Of a stretch of 64,000 bases of DNA, positions 12,438 to 24,009 are shown in pieces. The notes under the pieces were generated by a model. It had not been told where the DNA came from. It made no database searches and worked only from the letters and a program-made list of their open reading frames with translations. This stretch comes from Pristionchus mayeri (Eukaryota > Nematoda > Chromadorea > Rhabditida > Neodiplogasteridae): assembly GCA_036245805.1 (NCBI GenBank), contig BTRK01000005.1, forward strand, positions 42,395,216 through 42,459,215, given 5' to 3'. Each line of letters begins with the position of its first letter. Within the stretch, counting starts at the first letter, position 1. Made by a program: the position numbers and the translations under genes.

Positions 12438-12601
12438 GTATTGGGGTGTCCGGAAAATTCGTATAATGCTTCGGAAAAAAGTCAGTTCGCGATCAAATGC
12501 AGTCATTGCGCAATCTGTTTGTCAACAATGTATTGCATCATTCTGAAGTTGAGTAGTGAGAGGATTTAATCAGTCTCCTAGTTGCTACATTGATTCTTGT
12601 G

Positions 12602-13617
12602 ATGGACTCCCATCTCTACCTCCGAGCAGTTTTACTTCATTGCTACCGTCTTGGCCGATCCGTCAAGGAGGCCCACTCTGCCCTGGCCCAGTCGGAAGGA
12701 GCTGACGCCCCGTCCATACCCTTCTGCTATAAGTGGTTCTCCCGCTTCAAGAAAGGGAGTTTGGTCTCGATGATCAACCCCGCTCTGGACGCCCTCCCTC
12801 CCTCGATCAGCCTCTCGTTCTCCGCACACTGAAGCGCAAGCCCATGTCCAGTGTGCGTGAGTTGAAGAAGGATACTGGTACTCCCAGATCAACGGTGTCC
12901 GATATCCTCCATCGATCTGGGAAGAAGCCGAAACTCCCACAAGTGATTCCCCATGACCTCTCCCCCGAACAGCTGAAAAATCGTGTTCAAGTCTGTCGGG
13001 AATTACTCCATCGTAGATCCAATCTTCGATGGGTCAATTCCATCATCGCTACAGATGAGAAGTGGATCACGTACGATAACCCTGTGAGGAGACTGCAATG
13101 GGTGGATGCAGATGAGAAGCCCACGCCCGTCCCGAAGAAGGAAGAGCACGGAAAGAAGGAACTCCTCTGCTTCTTCTTCTCAGTGCTCGGTCTCATCTAC
13201 TGGGAGATCCTCGTCCCTGGCACCAGCATCAATGCCGACCTCTTCTCTGAACAACTGGAAGATGTCGCGATCAGAGTCCCTCCCAGACTCCTGAACCAGG
13301 GCAAAATTCTTCTTCTGATGGACAAAGCTCGCCCACATCGAGCGAAGATGACCCAGAAGAAAATGGACGAGCTGAAGATCGAGAGGATTCCCCATCCACC
13401 GTATTCCCCGGATATCTCCCCATGCGACTACCACTGCTTCCGCTCTCTCTCTGACTTCTGCAAAGGAAAGAAGTTCAAGAATCGAGATGAAGTTGTGAGG
13501 GCTTTCGTGAACTGGGCGGTCTCGAAGAAACCCGCATTCTGGAAGAGAGGAATCGAGACCCTGCCCAATCGCTGGAGGGAGGAAGTGAGAAAGAAGGGGG
13601 CATACATTGGTCACTGA
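12602..13617 (+). pseudogene. mariner transposase, frameshifted
   Basis: The N-terminal part (from ATG 12602) encodes a helix-turn-helix region ending WFSRFKKG. The catalytic part continues in another frame with DDQPRSGRPP. The shift is one base, in the GGG run at 12755-12757. The mariner signature is complete: TDEKW (first Asp), MDKARPH (second Asp) and PHPPYSPDISPCDYH (third Asp). There are exactly 34 residues between the second and third Asp, i.e. D,D34D. Total length is near the usual ~340 aa. The element sits inside the 10-kb transposon, immediately behind the last mini-exon. A likely 5' end is at about 12441, after a TA ('ttggggtgtccggaaaatt'). The 3' end, near 13690, is too diverged to place. 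Confidence 0.9.
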
Positions 13618-13805
13618 GAATTGTAAAGCATTGAATAAAAAATAAAAACAAAAAATTATACAAAAAATTATATCATAAAAATTTTCACAGATTTGCAATC
13701 GTAGCGCTGCTAGAAGAAGTAATCTATCCTCATGGTCTGATAATCAGCTAACATATGGATGGGTTGGCAACATAAATCCCGATAACTTTGAAACATTACT
13801 TTTAG

Positions 13806-16800
13806 CTTCTTCATCTTGACTATCTAGCCTCATCCAATAATGTTCCCCTATCTTCTCTTATTAATAAGTAAGTTCCACGTAACTCCCAATGTTTTCGTAA
13901 ATGTAGGAGTTGTTTCTCTTCCAGTGAGCTCAATTGTAAATCAGCAGAACGAAGAAAAATTTGGAGACTACTGAACAATATCAAGAGTGAGGAACATAGA
14001 AAAAGACAGCTTCGAATGTTCAGTTACAGTTTTTACGATACTCCGATAGAAATTAGTAACATATGCAGTAGCTCAAACTGTTCAACTAAACAACTAGATG
14101 ATACTACTACTCCCTTAGTCAGTCCATCCTCACATGACACACCCAATCTTCCCAATTCATTCCATCATCCCGACTCAGAAGTAACCATAGCTAGTCCTCT
14201 CAGATCATTTACTCCTCTACTCACTTCCCCATCTAACTCACATCAGAAAAGCTCGCTCTCTCCCTCTCCTTTCTCGTACAAATCCCCGCTTAACTCCGAT
14301 GCGCTCACTGCGGGTCCTCCTTCGCGCGAATTACAATCAATTCCACCTGGTTCAAATACTAAAACGAGGCGCCTGCCTCGATTGACATCCGATTTCTCTA
14401 CCCCTCAATCGATGACGAGATTAAAGCAAAATCTCAAACGGGCACGTGATTCCCGAGACAATTTCAAATTAAAATATCATGAGAAAAAGAAGATATGCCT
14501 GTCTCAGGATAATGAGATCGAAACGCTTACCATTTCATTAACTGATTTAGAAAAGAAATACAATTCCACTACTGCGATGCTCACTGAGGCAACGAGAAAA
14601 TGGACAGAATCGGATAAAAAATGGCGCGATGCGCTTAGGAAATTGAGAGAAAAAGAGGAAGAGGGTGCAATGAGACTTGAACCACTTCCTTCTCAAATTA
14701 TTACAAAAATCTGTCGTGCCTACACATTCCCATGTAAGAAAACGATGATTGAGTGTAAACGGTTCGGTGTGAGCGATGAAAATGTAGGCCCCGTTATGCA
14801 AAGTGTTGTGAAAAATCTGCTGAATTAAACCTTGAGTCATATTCCATCGCCAAATATTGTTGCTCGCAGCTCTTTCGTAGGACTTGGTATTGCGCAAGCA
14901 CACACGCGTGCAGTTCTCGCTGAAGCAGTAGCTGATCAGCAGCATGCATATCATGGAGGATCAGTTTCTAGCGATGAGACGGCGAAAAATACTCATAAAC
15001 TGCAAACTTACAGTATTTCACGACGAGGAAAAAATGGCGAGGCAATTTCACACGTTTTGGGAACTCGTCCAGTAGTGTCGAAACATGCACAAACTTCCCT
15101 GGACACATTTTTTCAACTGCTTGACGAAATCGATCGCGCAGCATCGATCTCTTCCACGTGTAAATCATATTTCGAAAAGTTTCGAGATGCCATTATCTGT
15201 TTTCTAAACTCAGCAGTGGGCGATCGAGCTGCAACACAAGCGAAATTCGCAGACTTGATTGAAATATATCGGAGAGATGTTTTGCCTACCGTGATGGAAG
15301 GATGGAGTACAATGACAGCGCAAGAACAAAGATTACACTTACTTTTCATGTCGGTTCCCTGTTTTGTTCATATCACGGCTAGTCTTACCGAACCAATTTG
15401 CGCGGAACTCGCCAAGCAAGAATATGAAATAACGAATAGCAAAGATGCGGGAGATGGAAAAGCCACTGCGCTAGCTGTAATTCGTGAAATGATCCGCCAT
15501 TTCGGCAGGCGTGGCGCTGCCAAGTACGGTACCTACGACGAATATTTATCGTGGTGCGACCATCATGATCTTAAAAGTGTGAAACTTCCATCTCTGAAGG
15601 GGAATAGATTTAATGTCATTCCGGCTGCAGCCACTCAAATCGTAGCAAACAAAGATCAATTCGCGCAGTTCATCGAATATCATAAAATGGACAAGCTCAG
15701 TGATTTGAGGGAAAGTCTGAACCAAGACCTTCCATTTTCTCAGATTCACGTATTGGCTTTATTTGACATCTACTTGACTAGTCCCATCTGGCGCATGTCT
15801 AATGGTAAAATGAATATCTTCGATACCACTAAATTCGTTAGTGAAATACTGGCTTGGGTTGATGAACGCGTAGCGAATCCAATGATGCTATTCACAGGCG
15901 GACCACCTCTCTTGACTGTAGTATCTGTGAATGATAGCCCCTTCTCCCTAGACCGAGAAGCAGCTGCACTTGTGCTAGCGATTAAGCCATCTCAGTTAGC
16001 ACTTGAAGCAGCTAGACGAGCTATGCATGCAGTACATGCATTTCTCACAAGGGTGTACGCGCCTTACTTGCCTGGTGGTCGTTATCACAAGCTCTGTTCA
16101 TCTAATAGTCAATTCGCAACTATGGCTCGTCAAGCATTTGATGCTACTCCATGCAACAACGTTCTTTCGGAGTCAGTTTTCGGCCTAATTGACTATATTA
16201 TTAACAGGGCTCCTAGTATTAGAATTGCGCGTGCCGATTCGGAGGTACTTCTGAGGAAAAACCGTAGCATTGAGTGGTTTAATGAACTCCCCAAGAGTGA
16301 GCAGGAAAACCTGCTCAATGAATGTGTCAAGCGCGGTCCGATTCTCGAAAGAGAAGCGAAAATAGTAGCAAGTCGTATTACCGAAGAGAAATTCGATAAG
16401 CTGAAAGTCACATCAACAAAGGCGATTATGAAAACGGTAAATATTCGAAACGTGTCGGAAAAGCTCGAATATCATCTTTGGAAATGTGGCTTTCTTTCAA
16501 CAAACGACGATCTCGAGGAATACTTGAATCGAGGAGGAAGTGATGAGACCATTCGCACCCTACTTTCTAATCAGCTGAAGCTCAGACAACGCATTCTAAA
16601 ACAGAGCGTTTTCGGAAAACTTTGCTACACAAGTAGTAATAAATACGGCAAACTCCCCCTCGCCGAACTTACTGAAAAGGTGCGAAAAGCAATCGAGATC
16701 GATCCAAAGATCCTTGTCAGTCAATTCTGTGGGGAGGACGTTTGCAATATTATTGGAAGCTACGACCATTATTACAAAGGATCTGTCTACCCTTGCAAGG

Positions 16801-16939
16801 TGCTTGTGTGCCTGAAAGCCACCAAGAAGAAGAAAGGGCTTCCATATGCACTATAGCAATATACATGTGGAAGATGCAGAAAATTTCTCCTAACGGAGAA
16901 GACATTTTCGAAGTGGTGGAATGGTTCAGTAATTTGTAA
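13806..16939 (+). pseudogene. hAT-like putative transposase of the 10-kb element, ~945 codons with one stop and a frameshift
   Basis: Exons are 13806-13867 and 13925 onward, joined by a 57-nt GTAAGT..CAG intron; an earlier exon is likely. One frame stays open from 13925 to 16856 except for a single TAA at 14826-14828. The first part is Ser/Pro-rich and then a basic coiled coil (about 14400-14690). Counting from codon 14832, acidic landmarks are SDET (D48), GDRAAT (D131) and LSESVFG (E447), matching in order and spacing the D..D..(long helical insert)..E of hAT transposases. I recall similar DRAAT/LP..SE.VFG proteins as an uncharacterised, multi-copy family in cnidarians and molluscs, but cannot verify this. 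At 16855 an extra TA appears to shift the frame; the last ~28 codons continue to 16939 (ending VEWFSNL). No identified domain name. Confidence 0.65.
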
Positions 16940-17276
16940 GAGGGCGGATAGCACAACGCGCAAGGAGGCCAGCAATGGGGAAGTGGAAACGAGAAAAGAG
17001 AACGAGGCATCGGGTGGAAATGAGGGCAAATGAATGACTAGAAAGAGGAGTAAGTGAGTTTGAGTGCCTAGGCCGCCTGAATTGTACATATTTCAAAAAT
17101 ATATATCACAGAAGTTTTTTCAAAATTAATAGTTCTACTCTACTAAATTGTTCGAGAAGGTCTCTTACTGCGCACACTTGGTTGTTGTTCGAAGTTATCC
17201 ATTAAGAAGATATACCTAATAAATAGAATTCAATGTCTGACAAGGAAAAGTGACAGTTCAATAGAATACACTAAGC
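16940..17276. other. no gene seen
   Basis: The 3' flank of the putative transposase gene. It is AT-rich after 17080 and I see no motif. It ends in the 8-bp duplication CACTAAGC (17269-17276) of the next element. Confidence 0.4.
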
Positions 17277-17622
17277 GGCACTCCTGCAGAAGCCCAGATC
17301 GGGGTAACAATAGTGGTGTTAGGAGTAGACCCCAGTCCGGTAAGTCGTACCTTGAGACTGCCGAACCCTTAGACATGTTTGTATTGTCGTACTGTTTAGC
17401 CTACACGCGGAGGGAAGCCGCGAACTGACGCTATTTTAGGTTAGGCATCATTCCTGCAGGCGCTATATAGCGACAGGATTGAGCATTTAGGCTAAAACTT
17501 TCTTTAGTATGTCTCAGGGTTCTGCAATCTAAGGTTATGGTTTACCTGCTTGGGCTCTACTCCCGATACCATTAGCCACTACCCCGATCTGTTACCCCGA
17601 TCTGGGCTTCTGCAGGAGTGCC
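17277..17622. mobile_element. 346-bp non-autonomous element, 8-bp target duplication
   Basis: The ends are GGCACTCCTGCAGAAGCCC inward from 17277 and the reverse complement ending at 17622. The match runs ~32 bp, through 'cagatcggggtaac'. CACTAAGC flanks both sides (17269-17276 and 17623-17630). Eight-base duplications are typical of hAT-type elements. There is no open frame inside. It is nested in the 10-kb element. Confidence 0.85.
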
Positions 17623-18208
17623 CACTAAGCCTTGCGTTCATTACTACAATTCGGCAAGAGTTCACCTATAAACAACGAATAGCACCTAAACTAACTAACT
17701 GCATCCAACGTATAACCGTGAATCCTAATTGTCGGTGCAGACATAAGCCATACCATCACCATAAAACGATCCCATGACTTTAAAAGAGTAAAATCATCGA
17801 GGAACACATCACATATTTGGTAAATGACTAGAGAGCTATCTACCAGAGAGCAGTCTATACTACCAGAAAACTCAATTTGTCAATGTAAACCTATATTTTC
17901 CAAACTAAATGTAAAATAAAAAATGGAGTAGTCGAACTAAAACAGAGAGCACCAATGCGAAAAAGTATGGCCCATCGAGAAAGCGTCGACACACCGTACC
18001 ACACGCGACGCGTGAATTTCATGCGGGCAGCCAGCACTACACCACGAGGGGCGGGGCTTAGGGTGACCGCTTCATACTTGCTCAAATTGAAATTGTATGA
18101 AATTTTGCTAACAGCATTCAGATTCAGCATCGCCGATAACCTAATAGCCATGCAAAAAGAATTTTTTGGAATAATTTCACATTTTACTTGGAGGACCCTA
18201 CCCTCGAT

Positions 18209-18842
18209 TTGAGTGGAGCAGTGCGAAACCATGAACCCCGGGTCATGGTCAAAAATAGGTCGGTAGGTCAATGGTAGGTCAAGACCAGGTACCGTACCCA
18301 ATCGATAGTACAGTACCCCCAGATACCGTATACCACTACCGTAACCCGCGATTATCGCAAACTAACTTTATTTTTTAAAAGTCCTGGAACCGTGTCTAAT
18401 CGATTCTACAGTACACAAGTAACTACCGTAACCCAGTTCCTTAGGTCAGACCCAGTTCCTTGGGTCAAACTTTTTTTCTAAAAATGTCAAACATTTTTCT
18501 AAAAATCCTAAATCGAATGCAAAATGATTCTACAGTAATAAGATATACGGTAGGATACTTTGCAAAAATTTATCGATCGATTTTAAATTTTTAGAAAAAT
18601 GTTTGACCCAAGGAACTGGGTTACGGTAGTCACTTGTGTACTGTAGAATCGATTAGACACGGTACCAGGACTTTTAAAAAAATAAAGTTAGTTTGCGATA
18701 ATAGCGGGATACGGTAGTGGTATACGGTATCTGGGGGTACTGTACTATCGATTGGGTACGGTACCTAGTCTTGACCTACCATTGACCTACCAATTGATTT
18801 TTGACCATGACCCGGGGTTCATGGTTTCGCACTGCTCCCCTC
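18209..18842. repeat. ~630-bp near-perfect palindrome inside the right TIR
   Basis: The arms share 'ggagcagtgcgaaaccatga', 'cgatagtacagtaccccca', 'gataccgtataccactaccg' and 'ttacggtag(t/c)..cttgtgtactgta'. The spacer is about 50 bp, around 18530-18570. The outermost arm sequence is also part of the transposon's own TIR (9800-9850, 18846-18890). This suggests either a TIR-internal rearrangement or a foldback insertion. It contains many TACGGTA/TACAGTA words. Confidence 0.8.
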
Positions 18843-19325
18843 AGATCGAGGGGAGCAGTGCGAAACCATGAATAGGGGGTCATGGTTTGAAAACACCTCG
18901 CCGCCAGTGTTGGGCAACTATGCGTGCAACAAAAAGTGCGTTTTCCATGATAACTCAAATACTAAAAACAATATCAAAAATCTGTCTGTTGCAATTGTAG
19001 AGCTACTCATGAGGATTCAGAAAACACCCCACATGTGGGGTCTCCCAAAATTCCCCTCTGAGGAGTTCGATGTTTAGTGTGTAAATTTTCCGAATTTCTC
19101 AAAATCAACTCAAAAAAATTTTTTTTTTAAAATTGAATGGTTGAGAACGGCGAGAATGACTCTTTATTCATATTTGATATTTTTACAATGTTATATCATG
19201 TGTTTCAACGAAATTATAAAGCACTTTTTCCATAGTCTCACCACTCCACTCAAACTAGTGGACAGAAATGAGATTGCTCGAGCGCCGCGACGAACAAAGG
19301 AAATCGATCTCTCTGACACGCTGTG
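18841..19325 (-). repeat. right terminal inverted repeat of the 10-kb element
   Basis: Reverse complement of 9364-9853, with substitutions and small indels. It ends in CGCTGTG at 19325 and is followed by the GTTGA duplication at 19326-19330. Confidence 0.85.
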
Positions 19326-19330
19326 GTTGA

Positions 19331-22300
19331 TGATATGTTTCCATAAAACTAGCAAGTAACTTTCCCTCATTTACCTAGTATAATCTAGGTATCACACATC
19401 GCTCATCAATACAGCAGCATAGATGGGCAGCGATCTTTCAATCGAAAAAAGAGTAAAAATATAGAAAGTCCTTCTCGGGATCTCATTCTCCATCAAGACT
19501 ACCAACCTGTTGAATTACCGCTGCTACCTATCGTCTTTAGAATAGAGAAACAAGCTACTTCGATTGTCAACTCCCTTGCATTTCCCAACAACCAACTAAT
19601 CGATTACCCGTTGGTAGTAAACGCCAATTAACCCAGTAGAATTCAGGCATCAGATACCGCTCTTCCCAATAGATCAGCACAGTGCGTCGGTATTTCGAGC
19701 ATAAATTTCCATAAAACTGAGCGTTAGTTCTTCCACATTCTCCTACGCGATTCTTCCCCTCACTATTCTCCGCGAATCATCAGCAACTGAGAATCAATCG
19801 GGAGAGGATACCGTATCTTGAAGATTATCGATTGATACAAGAACGTTTTACTACTATTAACTAATGCACAGCTACTGCTGTTCTTTTTCAGACTCTTCCT
19901 CCTAACAGGAATCTAAACACCTACAATTCTCCCACTGTTCCTCTATGTAACCTGCAGATTATCGATTGTTCTCCCTTCGTCCTGGAAGATGTGCACGAGA
20001 TCCATGTGATGTCCAGACTCCTGCATCAGCCTGGGGAAGCTACAATTGGGATTAATTTGATTTTTTTAGACCGTCAAATGACAATGAACTGTCAAGCCGG
20101 ACTGATCTCGGTTTATCAAACGAGTGTGAAACACAGTCTCACCGATGAACAAAATTTAAAATTTAGAGGTCAGAACGAGAGAGAAAAGAGTGAAAACTCG
20201 CTGCTTTCTGCACGAATCCATAGACGTCACCATGCGAAGAAGATCTCGCATACCTGAATTAACATTTTTATTATATAAGTTGAATATAAATTGAGGCAGC
20301 AAACATATATATATGTATGCTATTTCTTTTGCGAAATAACGTGGTACAAAATGAAAAATGGAACATTGTTTAATTACGATTAGAATGAACATGTCTTGGC
20401 AAGAGCCCAAGAAGTGAATTTTACTGCAGCTGTAACGAAAACAGTACACTGATTTTGAGTAGCGATCTTACGATCGAATCCTTTTAACCAGTGTAAAATA
20501 TACGTCAAAATGTCATTCGACATAGAGACTACCAAACCGTTGAGTTGCCGCTGCGCACTATTATCTTTAGAACAGAGAAACGTGCTACTTTGATCTTCGG
20601 CTTCCTATACGTGCCCCACAACCACAATACAACAACTCTCTTCTCAACATATGAACACGATATATACATATTTTAGACCATTGTTTTCTTTAAAAAGGGT
20701 TCCCATGAAACAGAATCATGGACTCTCACAACGACTGTACTGCATGCTGAGTACTGTACGGTGGTTTTCGAAAATTCTGCGCATAGCACTATTTGCCTAA
20801 TTCGACTATATTTTTATGTAAATTGCATTAAACTGGATCGCACATTCCGTGTTTTCACAATAAAAATCCATTAAACTCAATAATAAGGAAGAAAACCGAT
20901 GCTAAGCAACGTGGTGTAACGCAGCGTGCATTTCGAAATTCCGTCTTTTCCGAATCCAACGGCCGTTTTCTCAATCAATGGCTTGAATGCCTACAGTATT
21001 TTTTATTTGCCTGCATTTTCAATGTACTTTAGAAATTAATTGTGCAGCTTGTAGGCATTTATTTAACTTGAAACCAAGTGATTTCTGATCGGAAAAGCGC
21101 CCTCTATAACCCCATGGTGCCATTTTGTTGTCGGCGAGACTCGTGGGAACCCTTTTTTAAAACTGACCTATATTTCCCCGAGATTCTCCTTTGCGATTCT
21201 TCAACTCGCTCTTCTCCACGAATTACAAGCAGCTGTGAGGACGTGCATCATCGATCAGGAGACGATATCGTATCCTGAAGACTATCAATTGGCACAATAA
21301 TATTACTTCTCTACTATCAGCAAGCGTCCAACTAATGATGTACTTGATCAGACTGGTCCTCCCAATCGAATCAATGCTTCTACAGTACACCCCCAACCAT
21401 CTACCGGAATATGCACATTATCGATTAATCTCCCTTCATCCTTGGAAGGTATTCAGAAGATCCGTGGAATGGCCAGGCTCCTTTAGCAGCCGGCAGAAAT
21501 CAAAATTAGGATTAGTTTATTTTCTTCCTAGAATACCCCCAGTCGACTGCCAATCGACATGATTTAGGCTTATGAAAATCGAGTGTAGCACAGTTGTAGC
21601 GGTAAATAAAAGTTAGGATTATTTTGTTTTCTTCGGAAGGATGCTAGTGGACTACTATCAGCAGAAATGATTTCGGTTTATAAAAATGGTTGGAAGCACA
21701 GTTTTACCGGGGATCAAAAATTAAAAATTCGCAAAAAAAGAGAAAGGAAGAAACCTCATCCACTATAAATTGATAGAGGACTATCCATTCACAAGCATAT
21801 TCTAAGCATATTCTAAGCATAAGACAGAGTTCTTATATAGATTAAGCAACTATAACTATAATTTTGAACAATGTGATCATAAAACTGACCATTAGTTCTC
21901 CCTCCTTCACGATTCTTCCCCTCGCTCATATCCACGAATCATCTGCAGCTCAGAAAACGTCCACAAATCGATCGGAATAGGATACCGTAACCTGCAGATT
22001 TATCTCCCTTCATCCCTCGAAAATGTGCACCAGCATTCAAATCGGAACTTATTTACTTATTTCCACAAGCTCCTACGGAACATTGGCAATCCAACTAAAC
22101 TAGGATTATGAAAAGAGTGTGAAACACAGCTTAACCGGTGATGAAAAATCACTATTTCTCGTTAAAACGAGAAAAAAGAGTGAAAGAAACCTCGCTGCGT
22201 CGTGCACGAATCCATCGGGCCCACATACGAAGACGATCTCGCATCCTTGAATTACGATTGTTATTATCGTTGTTGAAAATAAACTGATGCAGAAAAATAT

Positions 22301-22950
22301 GCTCCGACGCTCAGTAAACGTTTTTTACAGCAGCTGGGACAAACCCGATTTTTCGTTCGAATCCTTTTGAACGAGTTTTAAAACCAAACACGTGATCGTT
22401 AGAATCCCACCATCAAGACTACCAACCTGCTGAATTTCCGCTTCTCAATACTACCTTTAGAACTGAGAAACGTGCAACTTCGATATTCGAGTTCCTGGAT
22501 GTGACCCTCAACCAACTAATCCACTACCCATTGATAATGAACTTTCCTCATTTACCCAATAACATCTAGGCATCAAATAGCACTCGTCTCAATAGGTCCA
22601 ACCAAAACAAAATGGTATTCCAGATATCTCTAAAGTCATATTCACTTCAACAGAGGAACACTAGGCGACGCTACTAACAATTTAAAAACTAACAATTTAT
22701 GATACGCCCATTCCGTAAATTAATCAATATATCTAATCAACCTCTCCTATCCCTTACTTTTGATAATTATCAACATGGGCTTGATTACAGACTCATCATG
22801 CCTCTCTTCAACTCGTTGATCGGCGAGGGTACGGTAGGTGGTGGGGATACGGTAGCCGTTGAGTACGGTAGACTGGAGAAACCGATCGATCCGATCGGAT
22901 CAGAGATGTGCACGAGATCATCTGCAATAGATAATAGAATTTAAAATGGA
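19331..22950. repeat. degenerate tandem array, right part
   Basis: The array text interrupted at 9358 resumes in the middle of a unit ('tgatatgtttccataaaact'). Further copies of 'aggcatcaga..cgctcttcccaatagatc' (19645), 'gatctcg(c/g)tttat..cgagtgtgaa' (20105, 22100), 'cacgaatccatc/ag' (20210, 22205) and the closing 'cgcccattccgtaaat' (22700, as at 9070) are present. 20640-21060 has no recognisable unit text. The last 150 bp carries several TACGGTA words. No protein gene is called. Confidence 0.8.
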
Positions 22951-23264
22951 AGATTGATAAATATTTTCACGCTTGTCAAATACTAGCTTCACAACTTCTG
23001 TAAATCTGACCAAAAAATCCGCCAGTGATTTTGAACGTCCATCCTAGTCGGGGAAGATATATAATTTTCATATAGTTAAAATCTAGCGCATGAAAAGACG
23101 CCACCTAATAGCCTAATAACCCTACCGCCTATCATTCTCGATAAATTCTTGCTGCGAATCTTTAGATACAGTTTGTTTCCTTCTAACACGGAACAGGATC
23201 ATACCAATACATGCATTGACAGATTCCTTATCGTAGTGTTCAATAACAAACAGAATAATATTTC

Positions 23265-23515
23265 TCATTCCTCACCTCTCTTGAGTCTCTCAATGGCAGG
23301 AGTAACCACTCCATCCTCGTAGATCTTGATGAGAAAGGCTTTCAATAGACCGAAAGATTCCCTTATTCGCACCTGCAATTGAGAAGTTAAGAGCTCGAAA
23401 GCTTTTCTGCACCAGTTCAACTAGGTAAGTGGTTTCTATATAGCACAACTGGAAAAAAACAGCAGGAAAGAGGAAATCGAGCTTCGCGGTTCACCCTGGG
23501 GAATCTGCGTTTCAT
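23265..23515 (-). CDS. small basic protein, about 42 aa, two exons, unidentified
   Basis: Exon 1 is 23495-23515 (ATG at 23515, seven codons, MKRRFPR, donor GTGAAC). Exon 2 is 23265-23372 (acceptor TTGCAG, 36 codons with TGA). Phase 0 is kept across the junction, and AACAG precedes the ATG. Exon 2 encodes an amphipathic-looking stretch (ESFGLLKAFLIKIYEDG) followed by TPAIERLKR. It lies divergently to psf-2, 494 bp away. The short length and basic N-terminus would fit a mitochondrial accessory protein, but I recognise no family. It could also be the 3' end of a longer gene if the true start is elsewhere. Confidence 0.5.
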
Positions 23516-24009
23516 CTGTTCTAAATAGAACAGTTTCTTTTATAGTCACGGTCTAAATATATATTACTTACAACTGAATTATTTTACAAATACGCTCTCT
23601 TCCGTAATTGAGGTATTCCCTAGCTAGGCCTAGCCGATACAACTAGAGAACATTCCCGAGGACACCGGCAGTATAATCGAACACCCAATTTCTACCATAA
23701 ATGAAGTTCACAGTTGAGTTCTGAGTTTAACTGAGGTGCATTATGCAGATCTATCAAAATATAAACGAAAACAATCGTAAAACAACGAAAACTAACAATG
23801 AATGAAGCGGCATGTTCAATTCGCGATCAGTATACTGTGTGGGCATGATCAATACGGTAGCGCATTTTCCCCGAATGGCAGAAAATGGTCCCTTGGCTGG
23901 CGCGAAAGTTTGAAAAGTTCTTTTTTTCTCATTAATTGTTTTTTGTTTTCTCATTAATACTCTTGTAACAATTCACAGGTTTCTATTTATTTGTTCAGCG
24001 ACAATCGGA

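Larger units (their letters stand above)
9364..19325. mobile_element. ~10-kb DNA transposon with ~490-bp TIRs, NADAR gene and hAT-like transposase
   Basis: The ends read CACAGCGTGTCAGAGAGATC inward from 9364 and, as the exact reverse complement, inward from 19325. Similarity between the two ends continues for about 490 bp, so these are long terminal inverted repeats. GTTGA flanks both ends. Inside are a NADAR-domain gene (10461-12437, decayed) and a ~945-codon gene (13806-16939) that I infer to be the transposase. A mariner, a 346-bp MITE and a ~630-bp palindrome are nested. The CAC start plus a 5-bp duplication resembles Transib/RAG ends, but the protein motifs look hAT-like (normally an 8-bp duplication), so I leave the superfamily open. 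Internal stops make this copy probably non-autonomous now. Confidence 0.85.

Noticed and set aside
9364..19325. Polinton/Maverick or other virus-like large element
   Set aside because: No polymerase, integrase, packaging ATPase or capsid motif is seen, the duplication is 5 bp rather than 6, and the ends differ.
5455..22950. Possible CRISPR-like array because of recurrent blocks
   Set aside because: Blocks recur at 0.7-1.1 kb in a nuclear nematode context with degenerate sequence, and there are no uniform repeats and spacers.
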